DNA of 64,000 bases from Artocarpus heterophyllus (GCA_025403435.1 CM046347.1:22642597-22706596), one strand, 5' to 3'; shown: positions 1-12,283, counted from the first letter of the stretch. Program-made: numbers and translations. Notes: generated by a model from the sequence alone, not told the origin.

Positions 1-2320
1 AGCAAATCTGCTTCAAATATAGAGAAGATTATTTTTCTTTTCATATCATTCTTAGTTTTCACGAATATATTTCTCTCTCTCAAAAATCGTTTTCTTTCCT
101 CCCTCTCTCTAAAATTTTCTAAGACACTCTCTTCCTCTCTACATGTTTTTCTTCCCCTTCTCTCCCTTATTTTTCCTACAAATAATTGAATGAAATATTG
201 GGTTTTCACTTAGACAAATTCAAGGAAAGCTTGAGAAGGATTGTTTTGAGATAAGAAACTCATTCTAGATTATTTCTGAAATTGTATTCTCCCTTTAATT
301 TGACCCCCATAACTTTGTCTACGAATATTCGTTTATTGTGAAATTTTAGTATGATATTTATGCATATGTTATATGATATTTCTCAAAATTTCATGCCATT
401 TGGAGTTTTCTATACTAAGATATTGAATTTTTATTCTCCGCCACTCATGATCAGACTGTTGCTAATTAGTTAGGTTTTACAAAAATGTAGTCTATGTTCG
501 AGGGGCAAACAAATTGTTATTTGAATGAAATTTTGCAGAAATATTCAAACATATGTTAGGTTATGATCTTGAAAATTTCATGGTGATTTGATAAATATTT
601 GATGAGTTCTTAAATTTTCTTTTAGATAGGTCTTTATGGCTATTAAATTAGTGAATTCTAGACTTCTTGATTTTATGACCTATTTGTATGAACAAATGAA
701 TTTATTTGAGAATAAGACTTTTTGTGGTACTGTACTTATATGTTTATAGGTTAGCATAAAAATTTTAGGGTAAAAGTAATTTTATTTTAATTATTTGAGT
801 ATGATGATCTTGTGTTGCTCACTATTTTAATTATTTAGGGTTTATTTTGTCTTTGAATTCTAATACAGGTTTTGAATTGTTGAAAATTTATTTGAAGCTA
901 ATTTTTGGATATGTTGTAGTTTTAGGTGTCTATTACATGCAGGATTTTTATGAGATTATTTTGTGACATAGATAACTTATCATATGAATGTTTGTTAGGG
1001 TTGCTCATTGTTTTGTGGTTGCTGGCAGTTTTTGTGTTGGGTGTTGTGTGACTTATTTTAATTGTCTAATTGAATTTCTATAGTCAATGAAAAATTAGGG
1101 TAATTTGTATGTATGTCAATTATTCCTTGCAAAGTCTGATGCCTTAATGGTGTATGAATTATGAATAATTGAGTTGTGTATCTTTAAGGGTCAGACAGGT
1201 TATTGTATTTTAGTTTTACATGAATGTTTATAAGTTGGTAAAATGTATTTTTACTTAGTATTTCTACAGAAGAAAGTATGAATGTTATAATATGGTATTG
1301 AATGATTTCACGAAAATAGATATAAATTTATGTGTATATAAATGAATGACATGGACACTCCAAGAGGTGACCACATAGAGACCACGACAACGTCACCCAT
1401 AAAAAACGAGATGATGAACCGAGAGAAAGAAAAGATAGAGGAATCATAATATGTATAAGGAGAATATAGAGGTGAACCATGAAGAGTTTCATCAGAGGAC
1501 ATTCCTCGGATTATGAAGAGAGCTATATGAGATGTAAAGAAGAAAGGAAGATGATGTATAGAACCTAAAGTGATCATGTTTAAGCGGTTTGGGTAAGTAT
1601 ACCCTCTACTGCATCACTTGAACAATAGTATGTTTTAAAGTTATGTATGTTGTTATGATGAATATGTTTAAAGATGTTTTTATGATTTTTCATGAGTACG
1701 ATGTGAACTCTTTTGTTGCCATGAACCAATCATGTTATTCATGTTTATATGGTCAAATCCTTGAGGAAGAAGTAAGTTCCAAGATAGGGACCATTCATGC
1801 ATGTATGTTATGGGTTCTGGTTGTTTGAGATTAATGTCATACTACGGGCCCTAAAACTTAAAAATTATGTTTACTAAAAGTATTGTTTTTTTTTTTTTTT
1901 GGAACTACTATATGGTTTACTTACTAAGCTATGTGCTTGTATAGTTCTTGTGAAGCAGGTAAGCTTCTAAGCTAAGGATTCTAGATGACTGAGCAAGAAT
2001 GGTCCAAGATCCCATGATGAGTCTAAGTTGCAAATTTAATTCTAGTGTTTATTTGATGTAATTAGAGAACTAAGAACTGATGTTTAATACATTTTTATGG
2101 GATTTTCTAGTTTTGTGTAAGATTTGTAATCTTAACATTCTGCTGCTAATGATATGATATATTCCGCACTAAGGTTGAGTTAAGGCTTTATTATTTTCCC
2201 ATAGTTTTAGTCATGCAAGGCCGAACTAGTTTGTCATATAGTAGGCTTGCATGAACAACGAACAATGAGGTGTAGCGGCTTCTCCTCCTTTTCGCCTTAG
2301 GGAGGGGGGTAGTCGTTATA
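1..2320 (+). repeat. probable Ty3/gypsy LTR remnant, cut by the window edge
   Basis: No protein is recognisable; the short ORFs here are AT-rich and resemble nothing known. The layout matches that of the gypsy LTR at 48,514-50,683: a CT-rich stretch (about 60-180), a long AT-rich middle, a short segment with GGTAAGTATACCC near 1,592, a segment ending in GCAGGTAAGC near 1,957, and a GC-richer end with GGGGGGTAGTCGTTATA (2,304-2,320) that resembles a decayed ...GGGGCGTGACA terminus. This is similarity of layout rather than aligned sequence, and no TSD can be tested because the left end is missing. A poly-T run lies at 1,888-1,901. Confidence 0.35.
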
Positions 2321-2753
2321 AGAACTCACCGAAACCCACTAGATTTTGTTCTAGAACCTGCCAAATTCTGTCCCAAAACTCCCTAGAGCCTGCCAGTTTT
2401 GTCGAGGAACCCAACATGTTCCAAAGCAGAACCTTAACAACCATTTCGACAAAAAAAAATCTTGATCTATAGATTAAAAAACTAAATTCAAAGCAAAAAA
2501 TTCAGATCAACAATCAATTAACAAAAAACAACCATTAAATGAAAAATCTGTAAATCTATAATTCAAGCAAACTAAACCACAGATTGATGGAGATAGATAT
2601 GCATCGACAGAGACGGAGTCAGAATCAGAATCGAACGAACTTAGGCAGAGGCAAGATGTGAAGGCAATGGCAATGAGTCGTCGGTCGTCCTTGACTCTGA
2701 CTTAGTGATCTCGCTCTTAGCTTGGGAAATCCGATGAATCGACGTCTTTGAAA
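2321..2753. other. unassigned sequence left of the nested cluster
   Basis: No gene is recognised. It runs directly up to the AATTT target-site duplication (2,754-2,758) of the minus-strand copia element, so it continues at 39,380 on the other side of the 36.6 kb insertion. It may be single-copy host DNA or an older repeat. A small minus-strand reading frame crosses the insertion point and is described in the findings. Confidence 0.4.
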
Positions 2754-2758
2754 AATTT

Positions 2759-3015
2759 TGTTGAAAAAATGATACACAACATTACTTTAAAAAATTTAAA
2801 ATCAAAATCATTTCCAAATAAAAAATTTGACATGCTAAGTACACAAATCAATAATAGATCTTATGCACCTCTATTGTATACCAAAATCTGCAGTAAATCG
2901 AAAAGAGAAGAACGTTTCAGAAAAGCCTCAACCAACTAGTCTTCTTTGCTATTCTCTATCTACGATAGAAGTGTAGGTGGTCGCATGTCGTATAGTTTTC
3001 CTCCAGTGACTCTCC
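2759..3015 (-). repeat. OUT 3' LTR, outer part
   Basis: It begins TGTTGAAAAAATGATAC and aligns along its length with the start of the right-hand LTR at 28,335 (TGTTAGAAAAATGATACGC). It stops at TCTCC (3,011-3,015), where E1 inserted, and resumes at 12,889 with the same five bases. Confidence 0.88.
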
Positions 3016-3088
3016 TGTTAGACATGTATGCCCAAAATTACTCTGATGAAAATTTTAAAAAATTTCGCTGCGCACTTTGTTTCCAAAA
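3016..3088 (+). repeat. E1 5' LTR, collapsed to 73 bases
   Basis: It keeps the first 18 bases of the LTR (TGTTAGACATGTATGCCC; the 3' copy has TGTTATACATGTATGCCC at 10,849) and joins them directly to the last 55 or so (from ATTACTCTGATG, matching 12,837 onward). About 1.96 kb of the interior is missing, yet both integrase-recognised ends and the TSD are in place. The last bases are CCAAAA rather than CCAACA. Confidence 0.85.
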
Positions 3089-3090
3089 AT

Positions 3091-3107
3091 TGGTATCAGA
3101 ACCGAGG
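3091..3107 (+). other. E1 primer-binding site
   Basis: TGGTATCAGAACCGAGG lies two bases after the LTR end. It resembles the TGGTATCAGAGC-type site complementary to the 3' end of initiator tRNA-Met used by many plant copia elements to prime minus-strand DNA. Confidence 0.85.
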
Positions 3108-3600
3108 TTTTTACATAAATTTGCAAGTTTGTAATCATGTTATATGCATAAATTTTGTGATCTTAATCTCTCCTATGCTTGAATTGAATTTTATAGAGAG
3201 ATGGCACTCTAGGCTTCTATATAACATATATGTTGTCATGGATTATGTGGTGAATGTTTATTAACTAATTATGGTTGATTAAATCGTTGTTTAATTATTT
3301 ATTAATTAATTAATACCGGTTATGGTTACTTAGAGGTTAGAATGTGTATCTAGATTTTTCATGTAATTAGATGGCGGACTATCATCTCCATCTAGGAATT
3401 GTTATTTAATTTTTAATTTGTAAAATTTTTGTAATTAAATAATTATTCGGAGAAGACGGAACGAGAAGTCGGATCTTAAAGATTGATGATGGCGCCTCCA
3501 GGTATTTCCTGAGTCTCTAATTTTATGTTTTTTAATTGTTGAAAATAAATTTGATGAATTGCATTAAAATTGTATTTTCTGGAATGAAGGTTTTCTACTC

Positions 3601-3786
3601 GGTCGGCATGCCAAACCTCTTAGTTCGGTAGGTCGAAGGTCACAGATCGGCAGGCCGGACGTGTGCTCCGGCAGGCCGACAGTGGGGCAGAAATTTTGGG
3701 TGCTCTGCCTGCAGTCCGAACTTTCAATTCGACAGGCCGAACCTTCATGATCGGTAGGCCGATCACCCAGATCAGCCTGCCGACCG
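3601..3786 (+). repeat. palindromic GGCAGGCC array in the E1 leader
   Basis: About seven variants of TTCGGCAGGCCGAA occur in 186 bases, for example ATCGGCAGGCCGGAC, TCCGGCAGGCCGACA and TTCGACAGGCCGAAC. Each unit is a near-perfect inverted repeat (TTCGGC / GCCGAA) around a two-base centre. It is GC-rich within an AT-rich leader. Confidence 0.8.
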
Positions 3787-4565
3787 AGAGCTGCCAAGTG
3801 TCCAGAAAAGGTGCAATTTTTCCAGTGCAGTTTTAAATTTATTTTTGAGATGATTCTGAGAAACATTAAATTTGGATATGATCGAAAATATGAAGTATTC
3901 GATTCATACGGGATTGAAGACTTGAAGATGAATATTACATAAAGAAGGATACAGCTTGAGGATTCAAGGATGAAGAATCGATAGATGTCTCGATTATTCT
4001 CTTGTAATCTTAGTTTTCTATTCTCTAGGGTGGAACCATAATATTACGGTTATTATTATTTTGCTTGTAGCTTTGCTTGTCTGCATTTTAATATGATTTA
4101 GCATATATATTGATAACATGTCAAATAGGATAAGGAGTGCCGCTCATATTAAAATTGTTCATGCATAATTTTAAAATAAAACCTTGACTTCAAAAGATTG
4201 AGTAGGAGAAGGTTTTCGAAGAGAGGACCTAAGGCCTCCATCGTTGGTCCATAGGAAGAACATGGTGGTCCCGACCCCTAGGAAGGGATTTCTATCATGT
4301 ACCAGATTGGATCTCTGAAAGGATAAGGTATTTTAGTATGATTTATGGTTGCACACCCCTAGGTGGTGATTATAAATCATGGATAAAATATTGAAACGAT
4401 GGTTATACACTCACGTTAATTTTATTATTAACCTCCCCTAGGAGCTTTGTTAATAAAATTATTGGCCAAAGAAAGGATTATTAGTATATGCTGGATCATA
4501 CGGGTCCTAGATGGCATATATTAATCAGGAGGGGATCCGTGTTCCTGATTGAATTTGGCATGACT

Positions 4566-6733
4566 TGTCACGCCCTGGAGTACGGGAGGTGACGTGGCGG
4601 AATATTTAGATTAATTAAAAGAGAGTTTAATTGAAATTAAGGGTTTAAAAATCCAATTAAATAAGAAATAAAGAGATTTTCCACCACATTTGATAAAAGA
4701 ATTTAAAATCATTAAACAAATAACAGTAATTAAATAAAAACCGCGAATATGGGTTCCACAACCCACAACTTGTGCACACACATGGTTCTGACAATATCAC
4801 AAATACAATTACAGTCCAAGTACAAATAAAGTTAAGTCTTACATGCCTTAATTAATAAATACAGATTGTAAATAAATTCTCCTATTGCTCCTGAGTTCGG
4901 TCCGAAGAATCTTCTCCAAACCTAAATGGGAAACCACCTAGAAGGGGGGGATTTAAAACAGATAAAACGTGAGCGAAAGGCTCAGTAGGACTAAGTTTTA
5001 TAAAATAATTTAATGCAAAGAAACATAACATTATCAGGAGTTATGCAAGAAGAAACTTGAATAAATAAATAAATAAATTGAGTAGAACCGTTCTGACACA
5101 GAACAGTCTACTCGTCAAATCAAAACACCAGTTTACTTTTACCTAGGCAAACCATGATATCACCACCGTAGTGGCCCAGCTGGGTTTCGGGACCTGCCCC
5201 CAAGGTCGATCACGACCCGATCTCTGATATGGCATCATGCCCATGTGGTTATTATCATTATCATTCAAAACCCAATTACCGAGTGTTGTCAATTACATTC
5301 ATTATGAAATTCATTTCATGTCACGGTATATTAAAATATAACCGATAAAACCATTTTCAAACAACCGTTGAAAACATTTTGATAGAAATCATTTTCAAAG
5401 CCAAATCATTTCAAAACCAGGCTACCAAAGAAATAGGATAGAAGTCCTACCTCAGTACTCGTGCCGGTACCCCACACCGTAATCCCGATCCGCTATACGT
5501 TAGCTCCACGGAACCACGAACAGTCCTAGATACAAACTAAGTCGATCAATATCTAGTTCGAGACATTCTATGTTACCAAATCATTTCATGATGTCCTGGT
5601 GTGCCATTTGTATCATTAAAATCATCCTATAAAGTTGGGATTTAAATCAAGGTTCAAAACAATGAAATCGGGTAAAAATCACAAAATTTTCCATGCCTCG
5701 GTCGGTCTGCCGGACGCCCTGCTTTGGCCTGCCGAACTGTACAGTTTGGCCTGCCGGAAACAAGGTTCGGCCTGCCGGAAACAAGGTTCGGCCTGCCGAA
5801 CATTTCCCCAGATTCGGCCTGCCGGTCGGAAGAACACCGGCCTGCCGATCATCACTTCGGCCTGCCGAACATGAACTTCGGCCTGCCGAACTGGGAAAAT
5901 CCAGAAATCCCAGCCACGGGTTTCTCGATCCCCAAAGTCCAAATCTGAATTCCAACCTGTTTTTCTCAGTTCCCAGGCATGAAAAATAACTATAGTTGAT
6001 AGAAAAACATTTTAGAACATGTTTGGGATCATTTAAACAACATTTGAACTCAAAATCTTCAAAAATCCAAAAATGAGAAAAAGAGGAGAAAAATGAAAAT
6101 CTTGAATCCAATCCATTTTTCTTCAATCTAGGTTTAGATTCTAGTTGTTCTAAGCTCATTTAACACAAATCCACGGTTTTCTAAGCTAAAACAAACTTAG
6201 ATTTCAAAAACACACAAAATTGGAAAATTTGTAAAAAGTTTAGAAATTTTGAATCTAACCTCGAATCGAAGCTTCAATCCGCGTTCTCGGTCGCCGAATC
6301 ACGTCCCTGAGCTTCCTCCTTGCTGTCCCGAAGCTTGGATTCGAATGGAAATCAAAATTTTTTGAAGAAATTAGAGAGAGAGAGGGACTGCCGAGAGAGA
6401 GAAGAGAGAGAGAGAGAACTCGTGAATGAGGAGAGAGAGAGAGAAGAGAGAAATAAATAGAGAAAATCGGTGGGCGGTTTTACTGTGCGAAAACCATGTG
6501 CCGCCCACGGTTTTGTAAAACAGAGTATTTTTAACATTTTACAAATTGTTGTGTTTTAAAACTCAAAACATCATTTTAAATTAATAAGAAATCTTTTGAA
6601 CACATCAATTTAACAAAACAACCAAAAACTAAAAATCCAACCAAATAATCTAATTAAAGTTAAAACTTTAATTATGGCACACTAATTCATCATTTACATT
6701 ACATTAATATTAAATAAATTTCGGGACGTTACA
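4566..6733 (-). repeat. solo Ty3/gypsy (Tekay/Del-type) LTR inside E1
   Basis: A 2,168-base LTR in reverse orientation: it begins TGTCACGCCCTGGAG and ends GACGTTACA, the reverse complement of TGTAACG...GGGCGTGACA. Perfect TGACT duplications flank it (4,561-4,565 and 6,734-6,738). The 3' LTR at 48,514-50,683 is the same family: 2,170 bases, with shared blocks such as ACCTCCCGTACT..GGGCGTGACA, a CT-rich segment, and the palindrome array. No internal region is present, so it looks like the product of LTR-LTR recombination. ORFs across 5,635-6,159 are artefacts of the GC-rich array. Confidence 0.92.
5700..5891 (-). repeat. palindromic TTCGGCCTGCCGAA array in the solo gypsy LTR
   Basis: About nine units in 192 bases, several exact (TTCGGCCTGCCGAAC, TTCGGCCTGCCGGAA). 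On the LTR's own strand they read TTCGGCAGGCCGAA, the form found in the E1 leader and in the Tekay 3' LTR (49,368-49,536). Confidence 0.85.
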
Positions 6734-6911
6734 TGACTCCCCTAGGAGCTTGTTGAATTCTGAGTTGGGAATTATCGTTGTAAGGTTGTGATATTTTCAA
6801 GATTTTGACACATAAACACATTTGTATGTTTTTACATGATTGTGTTATCTTACTAAGCTATTATATATGTTTGCTTATGTTTGGTATATGATTCTTTATT
6901 GTAGATTGAAA

Positions 6912-7518
6912 ATGTCTAAAAATTCTTTATCTTCGATACTTGACAAAAACCAATTGACCGATGAGAATTATAACGATTGGAAACGAAACCTTTGAGAAAC
7001 TGAAATATGTACTGACAACTCCTTGTCCTCCCGAGCCTACGGGAGACTCAAGTAATGAGCAATTCCAAGCGTACGATCGCTGGAAAGATGCTAATGATCA
7101 GGCCCGCTGCTGTGTTATGGCCAGCACGAACAACATGCTGCAGGCTCAACATCAGGATTATGAGACTGTGAAGCAGATCTTGGATAGACTTGAGGATATG
7201 TTAGGAGGCCAGGCCATAACGAAGTGGTAAGGGGCGCTTCAGAAACTCTTAAACTGTAGACAGAGACCAGGGACATCTGTAAAGGAGCACATGATGTTGG
7301 TCATGGGTTACCTTGCTGAGGCTCAAACCAATGGAGCCAACATCGATGCTGAAACTCAGATGACTATGGTCTTTGAGACTCTGTCTAAGGAATTTATTCC
7401 GTTTAGAGCTACTTTTAATTTAAACAATAGACGGGATATGACCTTGACAGAATTGATGAAACAGTTATAGGAGTTTGAACTGCTGATCAAGGAGTCTCCT
7501 GCTGGTGGTGAGGCCAAC
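6912..7518 (+). pseudogene. E1 gag, broken
   Basis: Copia Gag would form the cytoplasmic virus-like particle and bind element RNA. Translation from ATG 6,912 (MSKNSLSSILDKNQLTDENY...) hits TGA within about 30 codons. The reading frame then shifts to the one starting near 6,961, which contains the typical Gag block with PPEP and AYDRWKDANDQARC and runs in phase with the downstream 588-codon frame. In-frame stops remain at TAA near 7,228 and TAG near 7,468. The homologous IN1 gag (32,860-33,661) has the same blocks (CPPEPATNAPRN, AYDRWIEANNKARC). The early shift and two stops make it non-functional. Confidence 0.8.
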
Positions 7519-9285
7519 ATGGTAGCTGCTTCTGGTTCCAATCCTAACTCAGGGAATGGAAAGAAGCAACGGGCCAAGAATGGGAAGTCTTCTATTCCTA
7601 CTGCTACCAAGAGCAAGAAGAAGAAGAAGAAGAACCCAAAGAAGCTTAAGTGCTTCTTTTGTGGTAAGGTCGGGCATATAAAGAAGCATTGCAAGGACTT
7701 CCTTTCCAAGGGAGGTAGGTGTGATCTTCTATATTTAGAAACTTGTTTGGTTGAGGAATCCAGTGACATCTGGGTCATAGATTCCGGTGCAACTAATCAT
7801 GTTTGTGTTTCTCTGCAGGGATTCAAAGAAACGAGAAGTCTACTACGTGAAGACTTAACGCTTCGGATGGGCGATGGATCCTTGGTCTTAGCGGAAGCAG
7901 TGGGAGATGTCCATCTTTACTTTGATAATTATAGGAATTTAATTTTGCAAGATTGTTTTTATGTTCCTAAATTTAAAAGGAATTTAATTTCTGTATCTTC
8001 TTTATTTAAAGACTCCTACGTGGTATCTTTTAATGAAAAAGTGGTGATTCGTAAAAACAAATCTTTTATCTGTTCTGGATGGATGCAAAATAATCTATAT
8101 TTTATCAAACCTAAGATGGACTTATTGCTTAATGCTGAGATAAATGATAATAACTCAAAAAGACTTAAAACTTCACACTCTAATAAGACTTATCTTTGGC
8201 ATTTGCGCCTTGGCTATATTAACCTGAATAGGATTCAAAGGTTGGTAAAGGATGGACCTTTAAGTCACTTAAAGGTGGAATCTATACCTCAATGTGAATC
8301 TTGTTTGGAGGGTAAAATGACCAAAAGACCATACGGGTCTAAGGGCAATAGGGCCGAAGGGGTTCTAGAACTTGTGCATAGTGATGTTTGCAGACCAATG
8401 AACATTCGGGCACGAGGAGGGTATGAGTACTTCGTCACTTTTATTGACGATTACTCAAGATATTGGTATGTGTACCTAATGCACCACAAAAGCGAAACTT
8501 ATAATAAGTTCAAGGAGTTTCGGGATGAAGTGGAAAAGCAATTGGGTAGACCCATAAAGGCACTTCGATCTGATCGAGGTGGGGAATACCTTTCTGATGA
8601 GTTCTTGGGACACTTGTTAGTGAATGAGATTTTATCCCATTTGATTACGCCGGGCACTCCGCAGCAGAATGGCGTAGCGGAGAGAAGGAATAGGACTTTG
8701 TTGGACATGATTCGGTCCATGATGAGTTATTCATCATTGCCTTTATCCTTTTGGGGATATGCACTACAAACTACATGTTATCTTTTGAACAATATGCCTT
8801 CAAAATCGGTCCCTAAAACTCCTCACGAGTTGTGGACAAGACGGAAGACATCCTTAAACCATATTCGCATATGGGGATGTCCAGCTCATGTCCTGTTTAA
8901 GGATCCGAATAAGTTGGAAGCACGTTCGAAAGTTTGCGTGTTTGTAGGATATCCAAAAGGGACTAAAGGGGGTTATTTTTATAACCCAAAGGAAAATAAA
9001 GTCGTGGTTTCAACTAATGCAACTTTTCTTGAGGAGAGTTACATAGACGACTTTAAACCTCGAAGCAAAGTGGTGCTTGAGGAGTTAAGGGGTGATTCGT
9101 TCACTCCAGAGGTTCCGAACGAAACCATTCCGATCGGTGTAGAAAAACCAAACAAACTTGAACAACAATCTCAGGGTCTTTGGCATAGTGGGAGGCTCGG
9201 GCGTCAACCTGAGAGGTATATGTTCAATGGGGAGGTCTTCTTGGCTGAACCGGATGAACATGACAGGGATCCTATACTTACGTAG
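7519..9285 (+). CDS. E1 pol, 5' half: zinc knuckle, protease and integrase
   Basis: An uninterrupted 588-codon stretch of the copia polyprotein, in phase with gag; 7,519 is simply the first ATG after the last gag stop, not a true start. In order: a lysine-rich stretch and CCHC zinc knuckle (C45, C48, H53, C58), protease motif DSGATNHV (Asp88), the GAG-pre-integrase HHCC region with CESC (its second His is replaced: HLRLGY instead of HLRLGH), then the integrase core with HSDVC (about residue 290), SDRGGEY (about 352) and NGVAERRNR (about 387), giving the D,D,E triad. It ends in the linker to RT, where a frameshift and TAG at 9,283 break it. It would process the polyprotein and insert cDNA into the nuclear genome. 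Confidence 0.9.
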   Translation: MVAASGSNPNSGNGKKQRAKNGKSSIPTATKSKKKKKKNPKKLKCFFCGKVGHIKKHCKDFLSKGGRCDLLYLETCLVEESSDIWVIDSGATNHVCVSLQGFKETRSLLREDLTLRMGDGSLVLAEAVGDVHLYFDNYRNLILQDCFYVPKFKRNLISVSSLFKDSYVVSFNEKVVIRKNKSFICSGWMQNNLYFIKPKMDLLLNAEINDNNSKRLKTSHSNKTYLWHLRLGYINLNRIQRLVKDGPLSHLKVESIPQCESCLEGKMTKRPYGSKGNRAEGVLELVHSDVCRPMNIRARGGYEYFVTFIDDYSRYWYVYLMHHKSETYNKFKEFRDEVEKQLGRPIKALRSDRGGEYLSDEFLGHLLVNEILSHLITPGTPQQNGVAERRNRTLLDMIRSMMSYSSLPLSFWGYALQTTCYLLNNMPSKSVPKTPHELWTRRKTSLNHIRIWGCPAHVLFKDPNKLEARSKVCVFVGYPKGTKGGYFYNPKENKVVVSTNATFLEESYIDDFKPRSKVVLEELRGDSFTPEVPNETIPIGVEKPNKLEQQSQGLWHSGRLGRQPERYMFNGEVFLAEPDEHDRDPILT

Positions 9286-9326
9286 AAGCTATGGAAGATG
9301 TTGATTCAAGACTCTAGACAAAGGCC

Positions 9327-9890
9327 ATGAACATAGAGATGAAGTCTATGGAGACTAATCGGGTCTGGGAGCTTGTGGATCTTCCCGAAGGGGTAAAACC
9401 CATAGGGTGTAAGTGGATCTACAAGAGGAAAAGAGGAGTAGATGGAAAGGTCAAAACCTTTAAGGCTAGACTGGTAGCTAAGGGTTATACGCAAAAGGAA
9501 GGAATCGATTATGAGGAAACCTTTTCGCCTGTAGCCATGCTTAAGTCCATCCAGATTCTCTTGTCCATAGCTGTCGCTCTCGACTACGAGATTTGGCAGA
9601 TGGATGTCAAGACGGCTTTTCTGAATGGCTATCTTGATGAGTCCATTTATATGGAACAACCAGACGGGTTCAAGGTCGCGGGTCAAGAGGGTAAGGTTTG
9701 TAAGCTGCTAAAGTCAATTTATGGACTTAAGCAGGCATCTCGTTCTTGGAACATAAGATTTGATCAAGTGATCAAGACTTATGGGTTCTCACAAAATGTG
9801 GATGAATCATGTGTTTACAAACACATTAAGGATGGGAAGGTGGTTTTTCTATTGCTTTATGTAGATGACATTCTGCTAATTGGCAAATGA
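9327..9890 (+). CDS. E1 pol: reverse transcriptase, N-terminal part
   Basis: A 187-codon open piece of copia RT. It contains the block [20 protein letters not shown], the [11 protein letters not shown] fingers motif, [12 protein letters not shown] with the first catalytic Asp, [11 protein letters not shown], and YVDDILLIG with the catalytic Asp pair. The stretch between 9,285 and 9,327 reads as RT linker in another frame with one TGG-to-TAG stop. At the 3' end an extra A in GGCAAATGAC shifts the frame just after YVDD. The piece would copy element RNA to DNA if the frame were whole. Confidence 0.9.
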   Translation: MNIEMKSMETNRVWELVDLPEGVKPIGCKWIYKRKRGVDGKVKTFKARLVAKGYTQKEGIDYEETFSPVAMLKSIQILLSIAVALDYEIWQMDVKTAFLNGYLDESIYMEQPDGFKVAGQEGKVCKLLKSIYGLKQASRSWNIRFDQVIKTYGFSQNVDESCVYKHIKDGKVVFLLLYVDDILLIGK

Positions 9891-10143
9891 CATTGGGGCG
9901 TTGTCATCGGTCAAATTATGGTTGACCAAGCAGTTTGACATGAAGAACTTGGGTGAGGCCAATTTTGTTCTCGGTATTCAGATCTTTCAGGATAGGAAGA
10001 ACAAAATGATAGCTTTATCACAGGTCGGCTACATAGATAAAATTCTCAGGAGGTTTGCAATGCAGGATTCCAAGAAAGGTGGGCAACCATCTAGGTCTGG
10101 AATTACTCTTTCTAAGAAAGACTCTCCAAAGTCTTATACATGA
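9880..10143 (+). CDS. E1 pol: reverse transcriptase, thumb/connection part
   Basis: This 87-codon piece continues RT in the shifted frame: [27 protein letters not shown] and [11 protein letters not shown] are all standard copia RT blocks. It stops at TGA 10,141-10,143, where the consensus continues toward the conserved VPYASAVGSLMYAML. It overlaps the previous piece by 11 bases because of the one-base insertion near 9,888. Confidence 0.85.
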   Translation: MANDIGALSSVKLWLTKQFDMKNLGEANFVLGIQIFQDRKNKMIALSQVGYIDKILRRFAMQDSKKGGQPSRSGITLSKKDSPKSYT

Positions 10144-10834
10144 AGAAGGTGCCTTATGCTTCGGCAGTGGGTAGTCTCATGTATGCCATGCTTTGCACTC
10201 GACTAGATATTAGCAATGCGGTCAGGATTGTGAGTCGATTTCAAGGGGATCCAAGACCGAACCATTGGGTTGCGGTAAAACATATTTTCAAGTACCTGAG
10301 AAGGACTCGAGGGTATATGCTTGTGTATTCGGGTGAGGATTTAACTCCTCTAGGAGACACTGATTCAGATTTTCAATCCTGTCTGGATTCTAGGAAATCG
10401 ACTTCGGGGTTTGTGTTTACTCTGGGTGGCGGTGCTATCAGTTGGAGAAGTGCGAAGCAAGATTGCACTTCGGATTCAATGATGGAGGCAGAGTATGTGG
10501 CGGCTAGTGATGCTTCGAAAGAAGCAATGTGGCTCCGCAAGTTCCTTGGGGATCTTGAGGTAGTTCCTGGTATGGATAAAGCGGTATCACTGTACTGTGA
10601 TAACAGTGCGGCGGTAGCTAATACTAAGAAACCAAGATTTCACAAGAAGAGTAGGCATATTGATCGGAAGTATCATGTGATAAAGGACTTCGTTGAGGGC
10701 GGGCATGTCAGGTGTGCAAGATCGCGTCAGAGGACAATTTAGCTGATCCATTTACGAAGACACTTACTAGGAGAGTCTTCGAGAGGCATGTGGAAGCTAT
10801 GGGGATGCGAAATTTGTTGTATTTACTCACTTAG
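10140..10834 (+). CDS. E1 pol: RNase H, 3' end of pol
   Basis: A 200-codon open frame (10,140-10,742) carries the RT-RNase H connection (VPYASAVGSLMYAMLC, HWVAVKHIFKYLRRTRG) and RNase H with its acidic residues in DTDSDF, MEAEYVA and YCDNSAAV. A one-base shift near 10,710 gives an early stop; the proper frame continues through LADPFTKTLT to the natural TAG at 10,832-10,834, just before the PPT. RNase H removes the RNA template after minus-strand synthesis. Homologous pieces are at 36,207-36,851 (IN1) and 14,854-15,183 (OUT). Confidence 0.88.
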
Positions 10835-10837
10835 TGC

Positions 10838-10848
10838 AAGTAGGAGAT
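10838..10848 (+). other. E1 polypurine tract
   Basis: AAGTAGGAGAT immediately precedes the 3' LTR start; it would resist RNase H and prime plus-strand DNA. IN1 has GGGCAAGTGGGAGAT at the equivalent place. Confidence 0.8.
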
Positions 10849-12283
10849 TGTTATACATGTATGCCCTAAAGAGTAAAAATGTAATACGTTTTTGGAAACA
10901 TTTTTATCAATAAAGAATTTATTCTTTTATATATACCAAATCTTGTCCTCTTTACGTTCATATTTGTTGAATGTATGATAAGTAAACAGTAGTCTGAGAC
11001 TGTCAGTCTAAACCTTTAGAATTGGGCATATGATGGACTGATTATGCGGAAGACATGATTCTTAAGGTGACGGTTTAAAACATATGATCTGCAATCGAGG
11101 GAATAAAGTTGGGCGCTTTATTCATGTAGAGATTGTTATGTTGTCTATATCCCTTTTGGGAGATGGTTTGTCTTGACCATCGGAGTTGGACTCCGTGAAT
11201 AGAAACATTGGCGTGTTGTCATAAGTGACGAAGTGTTGGATCGGGACATAAAGTGAATTGATTTGGGTTAATAATTCTGTCTTGGCAAATCGATTCACTT
11301 TAGACAATCATTTGTATTTTATCTTAATCCTGAGATGAATAGTGGGCCCGTTGTCTCGACTTGTGTCTTTTGATGTGCCAAAGGGTGACACCCACATCTC
11401 AATAGTGGTATGCATACCGGTACGTTGGAGGCATGACTCTTGATAGCGTAGACTTGTTATTCATAGATATGGAATCCATAGCTCCTCTTTAGGAGTAATG
11501 ATATCCTCTTATATGCGTTGTCCTGTAATTGGAAAACTAGAGCACTCAACCATTTGGATACATAGGTGTAACCGAATGGTATACTATCTTTGGATGGTAA
11601 GTTTTCTAATGGTGAGACAATGGAACTGTAAGATAAAAATAATCGGAAAGGTAAGACAGAACTTATCCTTAAGCTGATTATAGATTATCATATGGGGATG
11701 CGATACACTTTGATATGTCATGGAGACTTAGCTACACGAGCTTCGTAATTCTATAAAGTTCGAGAGTGCAGCTCTAAGCTTTTAGTGGAGTAGCGTTGGA
11801 GTTGATAATTGTGAAATGTATATCTAGGATATTGGGTTTCATAATTATCATGAGCTTGAACTTTATAGGTCCATTTTGGTCCCCTTTGCTAGCTCATAAA
11901 ATCCTATAACGACACGGCGTGCTTTTTCAATAATTAGTGACTTATGTCGGAATTATCAGATTGGTTTAAAATTTGTAAGAATCCAATAATTCATGTCTGT
12001 TTATCAGTTGAATTAATTTTGTAAGAAATTAGTTCAAGATAAACTTGTTGATTGCGATCAGATAATTCTTGTCGGTTTATCGGTTGTTTTAATTTTGGAC
12101 AAATTAGAACAAGATAAACTTGTAAAATTATTGTGAATTGATTTATTTTCTTAGAGATTATCTTGATAAAGTTTGTTTTGATCAGATAACTTCTCTATTG
12201 GGTTATTTGAATCAAAATTGAAACTTTATCCTTTAGAATCTCAGGTGGAAAATAAAAGATTCGCGGAGATTTTTTCTCGGGAG

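Larger units (their letters stand above)
3108..6911 (+). other. E1 untranslated leader (interrupted by a solo LTR)
   Basis: Non-coding stretch between PBS and gag ATG (6,912). It holds the palindrome array at 3,601-3,786 and the nested gypsy solo LTR at 4,566-6,733. The remainder (about 4,090-4,565 and 6,739-6,911) matches, in reverse complement, the OUT leader around 26,900-27,420, for example GTAGGAGAAGG...AAGGCCTCCATCGTTGG. This supports the close kinship of the two families. Confidence 0.75.

Noticed and set aside
1308..1828. Two short ORFs (89 and 61 codons) in the first 2 kb
   Set aside because: AT-rich, on opposite strands, no motifs; the stretch fits LTR sequence better.
5635..6159. 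Overlapping ORFs of up to 170 codons on both strands
   Set aside because: They come from the GC-rich palindrome array in the solo gypsy LTR, which lowers stop frequency in all frames; no known protein motif.
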